Source: Flavobacterium okayamense (GTDB taxonomy: Bacteria; Bacteroidota; Bacteroidia; Flavobacteriales; Flavobacteriaceae). Taken from it: DNA of 64,000 nt. Below are positions 50,148-58,981 of the stretch, piece after piece; the first letter of the stretch is position 1, and each line of letters starts with the position of its first letter. The DNA lies in the NCBI RefSeq assembly GCF_019702945.1, contig NZ_AP024749.1:310001-374000 (forward strand), written 5' to 3'. The notes beneath the pieces were generated by a model. The model did no database searches. It was not told where the DNA came from and worked only from the letters and a program-made list of their open reading frames with translations. The position numbers were made by a program, and so were the translations under genes.

Positions 50148-52715
50148 TTGAGAAAATTTTCATCAAAAATAGCAATACTATTTTTAATTAGTATACTTTA
50201 TTCAGCTTGTTCTTCTACTAAAAAAGTTGGAAAGAATGAACAGCTACTTACTAAAAACATTTTAAGCATTAATGATACAATTATAAAAAGTGAAAAAATA
50301 GAAAGCTTATTGTATCAAAAACCCAATAGCTCTGTATTAGGTTTTCCGCTTCGTTTAAATATGTATAATTTAGCAAAGGACAATCCGGATTCGGCTTATT
50401 ACAAATGGCTTGACAGAAAACCAAACAGAAGAAAAAATCTTGCAAAAATCCTTTCTGACAAACAAGTGGATAGACTAAGTCAATCCTTTTTAGTTTCGGG
50501 CTTAAGTAGAACATTAAAAAACTTAGGAGAAGAACCTGTAATTATTGATAACAAAAAAGTCTTAAAATCGAGAAACAGATTAAAAGACTATTACACCTTT
50601 ATTAAAGGTTATTTTGATGTAGAAATCGACACTAAAATAGACTCTGTTGGCGATAAAAAAGGTAAAGTTACTTATATTATAAAAACTGGAAGAGCCTATA
50701 CTCTTGATACAATTACTCACGAAATAGAAACTCCAGCTTTAGATACACTTTACACTAAAATTGAAAACAAAACTTTAATCAAAAAAGGTGATGTTTTTAA
50801 CAATGAAAATCTAAGTCTTGAAAGAGAGAGAATAACGAATTACTTTAGAAACAATGGAGTTTTCCACTTTCAAGTAAATAATATTTCATATGATGTAATT
50901 GACACAATAAACCCTTATAAAAACTACAAACTTAATGTAGTAACTAGAATTGAAAATAGAGATGTTAGAAAAGGTGACACAATTGTAAAAGAACCTTTCA
51001 AAGTCTTTAAAATTAGCCAAGTTAATATTTTTACTAATAGTCGTAAAAATGAGATAGACAAGCAAAACGATAGCGCTACTTATAAAGATTACAACATTTA
51101 TAGTCTTGGAAAATTAAATTACAAGCCAAAAGCTCTTGCGAATTCTGTTTTTATTAATAAGGGCGATTTATACAGTGACAATAATAGAAAACTTACTTCT
51201 ACTGCTTTTAACAATTTAAGAGTATTCAACTTTCCAACTATAGAATATGTTGAAGACACTATAAACGGCAAAAGTGAACTTATTGCAAATATTTATTTAA
51301 CGCCAATTAAAAAATACAATTTAACCGCATTTTTAGATTTAACTCATTCTAATATCCAAGATTTTGGTATTACTGGAGGCTTATCCTATACATTTAGAAA
51401 TATTTTTAGAGGAGCTGAAATTTTAGAAATTTCAGGAAAAGGAAATATTGGTTCTTCACAAGATTTAGCGAATCCTAATAATACTTTCTTTAATATTTCA
51501 GAATATGGTGGCAATGTAAAATTAACATTCCCAAGAATTTTCTTTCCTTTAAATACCAGTTCGATAATTAAGAAAGAAATGTTTCCAACAACTCAATTCA
51601 ATACTGGTTTTGCTATTCAAAATAATATTGGACTTGATAAACAAACTTTGACGGGAGGAATTAACTATAATTGGTCTACTAATGACAACAGAAATAACTT
51701 TAAATTTGAATTAGTAGGAATTAATTATGTTAGAAATCTTAACGTAGGAAACTATTTTAATGTTTATAGAACATCTTATAATACATTAAATAGTTTGGCA
51801 CAAATTTACAATGTTAATCCCGCTTATGTTGATGGAAATGGTGAGTTAATTTTTGAAAACACTTTAGATTTTGTAGCTGATGTTTTAGATGGAAATACTT
51901 CTCTTACGTCAGGTGATGAAGACTATAAATCTGTTTCGAGTATATTTGAACGCTACAATAGATTAACTGAGGACAACCTAATTGTTTCATCAAGTTTTAC
52001 ATTCAACCGTTCTACAAAAACTAATTTCACCGATAGAAATTATTACAATTTCAGAGCAAAACTAGAATCGGCTGGTAATCTTTTATCTTTATTTGCTCAA
52101 AATGTAAAACCAGAAGAAACTGTTAGTGCAAATGGTAATAAAAAATTGTTTGGCATTGAATATTCTCAATATGCAAAAGGTGAAATTGAATATGTTAAAC
52201 ATTGGGATTTAGGAGGACAAAGCAGTATTGCAATAAGAACTTTTGGCGGATTAGCCATTCCTTATGGAAACGGAACATCAATACCATTTTCACGAAGTTA
52301 TTTTGGTGGAGGTTCTAACGATAATAGAGGCTGGCAAGCTTATAGTTTAGGTCCAGGAAGAAGTGGAAGTCAATTTGATTTTAACGAAGCGAATATGAAA
52401 TTAGGATTTAACTCAGAATATCGTTTTAACTTTTTTGGTCAACTTAATGGTGCTTTATTTACTGATATTGGAAATATTTGGAACATTTATGATAATGTTG
52501 AAGATCCTGATTTTATATTTCAAGGTATAAAATCTTTAAATGATTTAGCCGTAGGTTCGGGAATTGGGTTCCGTTATGATTTTAATTATTTTGTTTTTAG
52601 ATTAGATTTTGGTTATAAAGTTCACAATCCTGCACGTCCAGAAGGAGATAGATGGTTTAAAGATGTAAGTTTTGGAAAAACCGTTCTAAATTTTGGTATT
52701 AATTATCCATTCTAA
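50148..52715 (+). CDS. tamL: BamA-family outer-membrane lipoprotein (TamL-type)
   Basis: The 855-residue protein of the Omp85/BamA superfamily has POTRA-like repeats (about 160-380) and a C-terminal 16-strand-type barrel. Barrel marks are SRSYFGGGSNDNRGWQAYSLGPG (the VRGF/Y-like lid-lock area) and the final strand TVLNFGINYPF. It has a lipoprotein signal (ILYSACSS, Cys21), which distinguishes the Bacteroidota TamL type from BamA. It probably inserts or translocates outer-membrane components together with a TamB-like partner not in this window. It uses a TTG start (50148), since an in-frame stop (50127-50129) lies upstream and no ATG occurs between. Confidence 0.87.
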   Translation: MRKFSSKIAILFLISILYSACSSTKKVGKNEQLLTKNILSINDTIIKSEKIESLLYQKPNSSVLGFPLRLNMYNLAKDNPDSAYYKWLDRKPNRRKNLAKILSDKQVDRLSQSFLVSGLSRTLKNLGEEPVIIDNKKVLKSRNRLKDYYTFIKGYFDVEIDTKIDSVGDKKGKVTYIIKTGRAYTLDTITHEIETPALDTLYTKIENKTLIKKGDVFNNENLSLERERITNYFRNNGVFHFQVNNISYDVIDTINPYKNYKLNVVTRIENRDVRKGDTIVKEPFKVFKISQVNIFTNSRKNEIDKQNDSATYKDYNIYSLGKLNYKPKALANSVFINKGDLYSDNNRKLTSTAFNNLRVFNFPTIEYVEDTINGKSELIANIYLTPIKKYNLTAFLDLTHSNIQDFGITGGLSYTFRNIFRGAEILEISGKGNIGSSQDLANPNNTFFNISEYGGNVKLTFPRIFFPLNTSSIIKKEMFPTTQFNTGFAIQNNIGLDKQTLTGGINYNWSTNDNRNNFKFELVGINYVRNLNVGNYFNVYRTSYNTLNSLAQIYNVNPAYVDGNGELIFENTLDFVADVLDGNTSLTSGDEDYKSVSSIFERYNRLTEDNLIVSSSFTFNRSTKTNFTDRNYYNFRAKLESAGNLLSLFAQNVKPEETVSANGNKKLFGIEYSQYAKGEIEYVKHWDLGGQSSIAIRTFGGLAIPYGNGTSIPFSRSYFGGGSNDNRGWQAYSLGPGRSGSQFDFNEANMKLGFNSEYRFNFFGQLNGALFTDIGNIWNIYDNVEDPDFIFQGIKSLNDLAVGSGIGFRYDFNYFVFRLDFGYKVHNPARPEGDRWFKDVSFGKTVLNFGINYPF

Positions 52716-52728
52716 TTTTTTTAATTCT

Positions 52729-52736
52729 TATTTTTG
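52729..52736 (+). promoter_or_regulatory. Candidate -7 element for fbaA
   Basis: TATTTTTG, exact TAnnTTTG, 25 nt before the fbaA ATG. The nearest TTG is 33 nt upstream, too far. Confidence 0.4.
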
Positions 52737-52761
52737 CTAACTAAACCAAAAACAAATAACT

Positions 52762-53829
52762 ATGAGTCATAACATCAAACCGGGCGTTGCAACGGGAGAT
52801 CAAGTTCAAGAGATATTTAATTATGCTAAAGAAAAAGGGTTTGCTTTACCTGCAGTAAATGTTGTAGGTTCTAGTACAATTAATGGTGTTCTTGAAACTG
52901 CTGCTAAATTAAACGCTCCTGTTATTATTCAATTTTCAAACGGTGGCGCACAATTTAATGCAGGAAAAGGTTTAAGTAATGAAAATCAAAAATCTGCTAT
53001 TTTAGGTGCTGTTGCTGGAGCTAAACATGTTCACACACTTGCGGAAGCTTATGGGGCTACTGTAATTTTGCATACTGACCATTGTGCTAAAAATTTATTA
53101 CCATGGATTGATGGTCTTTTAGACGCATCTGAAAAATATTTTGCAGAAACAGGCAAATCGTTATTCAGTTCGCACATGATTGATTTATCGGAAGAGCCTT
53201 TAGAAGAGAATATTGAAATTTCAAAAAAATACCTTGAAAGAATGAGCAAAATAGGTATGACACTTGAAATTGAATTAGGAATCACTGGTGGTGAAGAAGA
53301 TGGTGTAGATAATTCTGACGTTGATAGTTCTAAATTATACACTCAACCTGAAGAAGTGGCTTACGCTTATGAAGAATTGATGAAAGTTAGTCCAAAATTC
53401 ACTATTGCTGCAGCATTTGGAAATGTTCATGGAGTTTACAAACCCGGTAACGTAAAGTTAACCCCTAAAATCTTAAGAAACTCACAGGAATACGTTCAAA
53501 ATAAATACAACACTGGAAACAATCCAGTAGACTTCGTTTTCCATGGCGGTTCAGGTTCTACTTTAGAAGAAATAAGAGAAGCTATTTCTTATGGTGTAAT
53601 CAAAATGAACATCGATACAGATTTACAATTTGCATTTACAGAAGGTATTCGTGATTATATGACAGAAAAAATCGACTACTTAAAAACTCAAATTGGTAAT
53701 CCTGAAGGTCCAGAAAGTCCAAATAAAAAATACTACGACCCTAGAGCTTGGGTTCGTAAAGGAGAAGCTACTTTTAATCAAAGATTAGAACAAGCATTCG
53801 CTGATTTAAATAACGTTAACACTTTATAA
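52762..53829 (+). CDS. fbaA: Fructose-bisphosphate aldolase, class II
   Basis: A zinc-dependent aldolase of glycolysis and gluconeogenesis. The 355-residue length fits class IIA (E. coli FbaA). Zn ligands and catalytic residues are visible: HTDHCAK (with the catalytic Asp and His), LEIELGITGGEEDGVDN (Glu), FGNVHGVYKPG (His) and FHGGSGS (His plus phosphate loop), then KMNIDTDLQFAF. It follows tamL by 46 nt, with its own likely promoter. A hairpin-forming repeat follows the stop. Confidence 0.96.
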   Translation: MSHNIKPGVATGDQVQEIFNYAKEKGFALPAVNVVGSSTINGVLETAAKLNAPVIIQFSNGGAQFNAGKGLSNENQKSAILGAVAGAKHVHTLAEAYGATVILHTDHCAKNLLPWIDGLLDASEKYFAETGKSLFSSHMIDLSEEPLEENIEISKKYLERMSKIGMTLEIELGITGGEEDGVDNSDVDSSKLYTQPEEVAYAYEELMKVSPKFTIAAAFGNVHGVYKPGNVKLTPKILRNSQEYVQNKYNTGNNPVDFVFHGGSGSTLEEIREAISYGVIKMNIDTDLQFAFTEGIRDYMTEKIDYLKTQIGNPEGPESPNKKYYDPRAWVRKGEATFNQRLEQAFADLNNVNTL

Positions 53830-53838
53830 CAAATAAAG

Positions 53839-53886
53839 ATTTAGAATTTAGAATTTAGAAATATTTTTTTGGATTCTGAATTCTAA
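53839..53886 (+). repeat. 7-nt tandem repeat and hairpin between fbaA and accD
   Basis: Three perfect ATTTAGA units (53839-53859), then a downstream inverted stretch. TTAGAATTTAGAAT (53841-53854) can pair with ATTCTGAATTCTAA (53873-53886) at 13 of 14 positions. It occupies most of the 82-bp gap; it could end fbaA transcription or fold in a joint mRNA. Confidence 0.6.
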
Positions 53887-53911
53887 TTTCTTACTTCTAA
53901 CTTCAAGAAAT

Positions 53912-54766
53912 ATGGCTTGGTTTAAGAGAAAAGAAAAAGGGATTACAACCCCTACTGAAGAAAAAAAAGATGTTCCTAAAGGTCTTTGGTACAAATCTCC
54001 TACAGGAAAAATTGTTGATACTGAAGAGCTTGCAAAAAACCTTTGGGTTAGTCCAGAAGATGATTTTCATGTTAGAATTGGAAGCGCAGAATATTTTCAA
54101 ATCTTATTTGATGATAATGAATTCACTGAGCTAGATGCTAAAATGACGTCTAAAGATCCATTAAAATTCGAAGACACTAAGAAATACAAAGATCGTCTTA
54201 AAGATGTAATGGACAAAACAAAATTAAAAGATGCAGTACGTACAGCAGTTGGAAAATCTAAAGGAAAAGATTTAGTTGTTGCTTGTATGGATTTTGCTTT
54301 TATTGGCGGGTCAATGGGAGCTGTTGTTGGAGAAAAAATAGCGAGAGCTATTGATTATTCAATAAAAAACAAAGTGCCTTTTTTAATGATTTCGAAATCA
54401 GGAGGAGCTCGTATGATGGAAGCTGCTTTATCTTTAATGCAGTTAGCGAAAACCTCAGCAAAACTTGCTCAGTTAGCTGAAGCTAAAATTCCATACATTT
54501 CTTTATGTACAGACCCAACAACCGGAGGAACAACTGCTTCTTACGCCATGTTAGGCGACATTAACATAGGAGAACCTGGAGCCTTAATTGGTTTTGCAGG
54601 TCCGCGTGTTGTTAAAGATACTACAGGAAAAGATTTACCTGAAGGTTTCCAAACTTCAGAATTCTTATTAGAACATGGTTTCCTTGATTTTATTGTTCAT
54701 AGAAAAGAACTAAAAGATAGAGTAAATCTTTATATTGATTTAATCGAAAACAACGAAATTAGATAA
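53912..54766 (+). CDS. accD: Acetyl-CoA carboxylase carboxyltransferase, beta subunit
   Basis: Transfers CO2 from carboxybiotin to acetyl-CoA with AccA, the first step of fatty-acid synthesis. It has 284 residues. The crotonase-fold body is intact ([49 protein letters not shown]). Oddity: the N-terminal zinc ribbon, normally two CxxC pairs, reads YKSPTGKIV (28-35) and WVSPEDDFH (45-53). All four Cys are gone, replaced by Ser29, a gap or Gly, Ser47 and Asp50, while the flanking GLW and NLWV frame is kept. I recall the same in other Flavobacteriaceae. Terminator at 54769. Confidence 0.94.
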   Translation: MAWFKRKEKGITTPTEEKKDVPKGLWYKSPTGKIVDTEELAKNLWVSPEDDFHVRIGSAEYFQILFDDNEFTELDAKMTSKDPLKFEDTKKYKDRLKDVMDKTKLKDAVRTAVGKSKGKDLVVACMDFAFIGGSMGAVVGEKIARAIDYSIKNKVPFLMISKSGGARMMEAALSLMQLAKTSAKLAQLAEAKIPYISLCTDPTTGGTTASYAMLGDINIGEPGALIGFAGPRVVKDTTGKDLPEGFQTSEFLLEHGFLDFIVHRKELKDRVNLYIDLIENNEIR

Positions 54767-54768
54767 TA

Positions 54769-54797
54769 AAATCCCGCTTAAAAGCGGGATTTTTTTT
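54769..54797. terminator. Rho-independent terminator, probably bidirectional
   Basis: AAATCCCGCTT (54769-54779), loop AA, AAGCGGGATTT (54782-54792), then more T. It ends accD and lies at the end of the convergent receptor gene. Confidence 0.88.
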
Positions 54798-56991
54798 AGA
54801 ATTTATATTGAATACTGCCATAAATATTTCTACCAGGCGCATTAATTCCAGAAGCAAAAACACGATATTGCGTATCTAAAATATTTTCGCAACCTACATA
54901 CAAAATAACATTTTCAAATAAAGAAACACTCATTTTAAAGTTATAGGTTTCCCAAGCTGGCATTCCTCCCTTTGGCGCATATTGCTCATTATCTTCACCA
55001 TTTAAATAGTAATCTTTAATGTCCTTTTTACCATGGTAAAGCATATATGCTTCGAGGTTTACTTTACTTACTTTATAAGTTAAACCTACTTTACCGAAAT
55101 AAGGTGCTATATGATCTAATGGTTTATTTCCTTCCTCGTCTATAATTCTACCTAAAGTATAATTGAACGAAGCATTAAAATCAAATTGCGGCATTAATTG
55201 AGCAAAGAAATTAGTCGAAATTCCAGTTATAAATGCTTTTCCTTGATTTTGATTTGCTAAAACCTGACTCAAAGTTCCATCATACATAATTTCACTTTGA
55301 CCTTCATAGTTAAAATTATCGGTCACAATTGCATCAAATAATCTTGTATAGAAATATGTGTTTTCGAATTTCACATTTTTAGAATCCGATTGAACTTCAA
55401 TTCCAAAATCAGCAGTAACAGATTTTTCTGGCTTTAAATCTTCATTTGGCACCACTAAATAACCACCACCCGATTCGAATATTTTAGCTAAATCATCAAT
55501 ATTAGGTACTCTAAAACCAGAAGAAATATTTCCTTTAAGAGCAAAATTATTAGATGTTTTATGTTTTATTCCTAATGTTCCACTGTACGTTAAATTTCCT
55601 TGAGAAACATCATTAAAAGGCAACGGGAAATAAGCATCCTCACTAATTGAAGATTTTAAAGTAGTATAACCTACTCTACCGCCAATATTCCAAAAAGTTT
55701 GAGTTGAAATATTCTCGTTAAACGAAATATATAAATCATTTCTAAACATATTATTATCGCCATTAGGATAGCGAGAATCTAAACCAGAAACTTGTCCAGT
55801 ATTAATGTTTTTAGCATACGCCGAAGAATTTAAAGTTTCAAAATACGATTCGAATCCATAAAACAATTCACCTTTTAAAAACTTATGCTCCATTTCTAAT
55901 GAAGCCGAATAAACATTAACACTTTCTTCTCTATGTTGCAAATTATAATTACCAAATCTTCTGTTGTGACGACTTTCTTGAGCATTTTGATAAGCCAAAT
56001 TAAACGTCATATCACTATTTAAAAATGCTTTTTCTTTAGATAACGAATAAATTCCTAAAATGCGCTGTTGCGGGCCATAATACCATTCGGCATGTTTTAA
56101 AACAGAACCAGAAGTTTCTGAAAGTCTATCATAACGAGGAACGTTCGAAGTAGTCGAAAATTGCAAATTCAATTGATGTTCAAAACCCCTATTCGTTTTA
56201 TAAGCCAACTTCTGTAATGCATTGTATTGCTTATAACCTGTAAATTTTTGAACATATTTATTGTCATTTGTAACCACTTGGTCAACTCCATTTATGGTTT
56301 CAACATAAGTAGGTCTTTCACCAAAATAATCTCCATTATGATTCTTTTGTTTACCCATTTTTAAATCGCCAAAATCATTATAGCTAAAAATAGTAAGGGA
56401 AGCAAAATTATCTTTAGCATAATTTAAGTCAAATGCTACCGATTTCTCTTCATTTACTGAGCCATATCGTGCGTTAATTCCGCCAGAAAACTTTTTTTTA
56501 GCATCTTTTAAATATTTTACATTTTTTGTATTCATATTTACAGTTCCGCCTAAAGCATCACTTCCGAAAAGCGTAGATGATGGACCATAAAAAACACCTA
56601 CATTACCTAACATATTCTCATCTACAGTAATTACATTTTGTAAATGTCCAGCTCTAAAAATTAAGTTATTCATTCGAATACCATCAACTAATAACAATAC
56701 TCTACTTGCCTCAAAACCTCTAATAGATGGGCTTCCACCACCTTGTTGCGATTTTTGAACGAATAACTTTCCAGAATTTGAAAGCATTTCGGCTGTAGTT
56801 TGATAATTTTGAAATTCAATTTCTTTTTGATCAATAATTTCAACTTGATTAGGTAAATTATCGAAATCTTTAACGACTTTTTTAGAAAGAATCACTTCTT
56901 CCAAATTGACTGACTTTATGGTATCTTTATCTGTTTGCGAAAATCCCAAAAAAGGAATCATCGCAACAATAATTAAAATATTTTTTTTCAT
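54796..56991 (-). CDS. TonB-dependent outer-membrane receptor
   Basis: The 731-residue receptor has a signal peptide (1-18, PFLGFSQ) and then a short region with the TonB-box-like LEEVILSKK. The plug domain (about 45-160) contains GGGSPSIRGFEASRVLLLVDGIRMNN and YGPSSTLFGSDALGGTV, followed by the 22-strand barrel ending NIYGSIQYKF. The plug motif is close to heme or metal-type receptors, but the substrate is unknown. A 179-residue membrane-anchored protein is encoded 38 nt upstream on the same strand, probably in the same transcript. Confidence 0.9.
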   Translation of the reverse strand: MKKNILIIVAMIPFLGFSQTDKDTIKSVNLEEVILSKKVVKDFDNLPNQVEIIDQKEIEFQNYQTTAEMLSNSGKLFVQKSQQGGGSPSIRGFEASRVLLLVDGIRMNNLIFRAGHLQNVITVDENMLGNVGVFYGPSSTLFGSDALGGTVNMNTKNVKYLKDAKKKFSGGINARYGSVNEEKSVAFDLNYAKDNFASLTIFSYNDFGDLKMGKQKNHNGDYFGERPTYVETINGVDQVVTNDNKYVQKFTGYKQYNALQKLAYKTNRGFEHQLNLQFSTTSNVPRYDRLSETSGSVLKHAEWYYGPQQRILGIYSLSKEKAFLNSDMTFNLAYQNAQESRHNRRFGNYNLQHREESVNVYSASLEMEHKFLKGELFYGFESYFETLNSSAYAKNINTGQVSGLDSRYPNGDNNMFRNDLYISFNENISTQTFWNIGGRVGYTTLKSSISEDAYFPLPFNDVSQGNLTYSGTLGIKHKTSNNFALKGNISSGFRVPNIDDLAKIFESGGGYLVVPNEDLKPEKSVTADFGIEVQSDSKNVKFENTYFYTRLFDAIVTDNFNYEGQSEIMYDGTLSQVLANQNQGKAFITGISTNFFAQLMPQFDFNASFNYTLGRIIDEEGNKPLDHIAPYFGKVGLTYKVSKVNLEAYMLYHGKKDIKDYYLNGEDNEQYAPKGGMPAWETYNFKMSVSLFENVILYVGCENILDTQYRVFASGINAPGRNIYGSIQYKF

Positions 56992-57029
56992 TATTTAATT
57001 TTAGTTACAATTCGAGGATAATTTTTTTC

Positions 57030-57569
57030 TTAGCAACTAAAGTTATTAGGAGGACGAAATAAAGACTTCTCCGCTAAAAACTTATATAAATTTGAACTAA
57101 AATAAATTTCTTCATTATGAATAGATTGAAAATTAAAAAGATTTAAATCTTTAGCTTCAAGGAAATAAAGTGATTTGTAGAATTGATAAAAGCTTAGTTT
57201 TTGTTTTTGCATTGGAATATCCTTTCGGCAAACTTCAACCAAAAGAGTATTTAATTTATTGTTTAATTCTGTTTCTTGTTTATCTAACCAACACCAAAAT
57301 GAAATTGAATCTTTAGTCTTTTTCAATTGAATTATGTCGAACATTTTTCCTTCAAATTCAAACTCTTTTGAATGTTTCCAACGCACTTTTGCGTCAAGCT
57401 CATGATTTGAAAATCTTAGAAGAACTAAATCATCAAAGTTTAAATTGGCTAATTGAAGTTTTACTTCGCGTTTTATTTCCTTTCTTCGATATTGAAAATA
57501 AGTATAAGTAACGACTGTAGGTAATACCAGAATCAATAAAAATAATATACTACAAACTTGTCTTTTCAA
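57030..57569 (-). CDS. Small membrane-anchored protein upstream of a TonB-dependent receptor
   Basis: The 179-residue protein has one N-terminal hydrophobic segment (about 5-24) and then a Lys-rich extracytoplasmic domain (FEFEGKMFDIIQLKKTKDSI, FWCWLDKQETELNNKLN) with a Pro-rich end, RPPNNFSC. I do not recognise a family by name. It is 31 nt after the MacB-type permease gene and 38 nt before the receptor gene, so it may link them in one transcript and assist the receptor. It appears to start with TTG (57569), as no suitable ATG is upstream. Confidence 0.6.
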   Translation of the reverse strand: MKRQVCSILFLLILVLPTVVTYTYFQYRRKEIKREVKLQLANLNFDDLVLLRFSNHELDAKVRWKHSKEFEFEGKMFDIIQLKKTKDSISFWCWLDKQETELNNKLNTLLVEVCRKDIPMQKQKLSFYQFYKSLYFLEAKDLNLFNFQSIHNEEIYFSSNLYKFLAEKSLFRPPNNFSC

Positions 57570-57600
57570 AGGAAATTAATTTCCTCAAATGTAAACAAAA

Positions 57601-58851
57601 TTACATTCCGGTGCGAATTGCTTCAACAGGATCTAACTTAGAAGCCGAAATTGCAGGAACAATTCCAGCTATTAATCCAATAAATGCAGCTAATCCTGAT
57701 CCTAATAAAATATTTTTAGTACTCAATACAAATTCGAAATCTAAAGCAGAACTTAATATTATAGCAATTATCCAAACTAAAAACATTCCTATTAAACCAC
57801 CAATAACAGACAGAATAACAGCTTCAAATAAAAATTGAAATAATATAAATTTATTTTTTGCACCTAAAGCTTTTTGAATACCAATTAAATTTGTTCGCTC
57901 TTTAACAGAAACAAACATAATATTAGCTATCCCAAATCCACCAACTAACAATGAAAAAATACTAATCCCCCAACCTATTTTATTCATTTGTCCGACTATA
58001 TTATCAATAAAATCAGTAAATCCAGATAAAACATTTAAAAAGAAATTATTTATTTCTCCAGGCTTAACCCCTCTAAAAGTTCTCAAATTTTGAGTGAGTT
58101 CAGCTTTAAATTCTTCAATATCAATTCCTCTTTCAGGCTTAATTAAAATAGCTGGAGTTAACATATCGCTATTGTCTCCATAAAGTCTTCTAATGAAATT
58201 CACCGGAAAAAATACTGCTACATCACTACTGTCTCCAAACATTCCTTCTCCTTGTTTTTTTAGCACACCAATAACTGTAAAACGTTGCCCATAAAGTCTA
58301 ATCTTTTTACCAATTGGCTCAGTATTTCCAAATAATCCTTCAGCTACTTCATTCCCAATAACAATAACTGGAGTACCGGAATTAGATTCTGCTTCGTTAA
58401 AAAATCTTCCCTTTTCAATTTTAATTGGTTCAATATCAATAAATTCATCTGTTGAAGGCTTTACACGAATTGAACTAACTGTTTTATTTTCGTATTTAAT
58501 ATTTTCGTTTCTCGTAAAAAGATTAAAAGACATTTTATCTATTCCGTGAACATTTCTTCTAAGGTATTCGTATTCTTCGTAAGTTACATCTGGAAACTGT
58601 TCTCTCTTCCACCTTGGCACATCCGAAGGTCCGAATGAAAATCGAATTAAGTAAACAGTATTCAAATCCATATCGCTTAAATCTTCTTTAATTTTTTTAT
58701 CCATTGAATCAACAGCTGCAAGTACTGCAATAATTGAAAAAATACCAATAGTAACCCCTAATAAGGAAAGAAAAGTACGCAGTTTATTAGTTCGCAATGC
58801 GTTAATTGCAAAACCAAAACTCTCTTTAAGTAAACGAAGGTATAAAAGCAT
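57601..58851 (-). CDS. MacB-like ABC transporter permease
   Basis: The 416-residue inner-membrane protein has an N-terminal MacB-PCD region (helix about 20-45, then a large periplasmic domain, about 50-280) and a C-terminal FtsX domain with three helices (about 290-405). The FtsX signatures GIQKALGAKNKFILFQFLFEAV and PAISASKLDPVEAIR are present. Such permeases act with a cytoplasmic ATPase that is not adjacent here. It probably works in mechanotransmission or export of an unknown compound. Divergent from purH. Confidence 0.88.
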   Translation of the reverse strand: MLLYLRLLKESFGFAINALRTNKLRTFLSLLGVTIGIFSIIAVLAAVDSMDKKIKEDLSDMDLNTVYLIRFSFGPSDVPRWKREQFPDVTYEEYEYLRRNVHGIDKMSFNLFTRNENIKYENKTVSSIRVKPSTDEFIDIEPIKIEKGRFFNEAESNSGTPVIVIGNEVAEGLFGNTEPIGKKIRLYGQRFTVIGVLKKQGEGMFGDSSDVAVFFPVNFIRRLYGDNSDMLTPAILIKPERGIDIEEFKAELTQNLRTFRGVKPGEINNFFLNVLSGFTDFIDNIVGQMNKIGWGISIFSLLVGGFGIANIMFVSVKERTNLIGIQKALGAKNKFILFQFLFEAVILSVIGGLIGMFLVWIIAIILSSALDFEFVLSTKNILLGSGLAAFIGLIAGIVPAISASKLDPVEAIRTGM

Positions 58852-58928
58852 GATTTAAATTTACTTCTTAATAAGTAGAACAAACGCTAAAAATGTTACA
58901 ATTTACTTGTAATAATTTATTCTAAACC

Positions 58929-58959
58929 TTGAATGTTTTAAGAACTATAACTACTTTTG
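58929..58959 (+). promoter_or_regulatory. Promoter of purH
   Basis: TTG at 58929-58931, a 20-nt spacer, TACTTTTG at 58952-58959, 22 nt before the ATG. Full match to the Bacteroidota consensus. Confidence 0.65.
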
Positions 58960-58981
58960 CAACTTAATTAAAAACAACACA

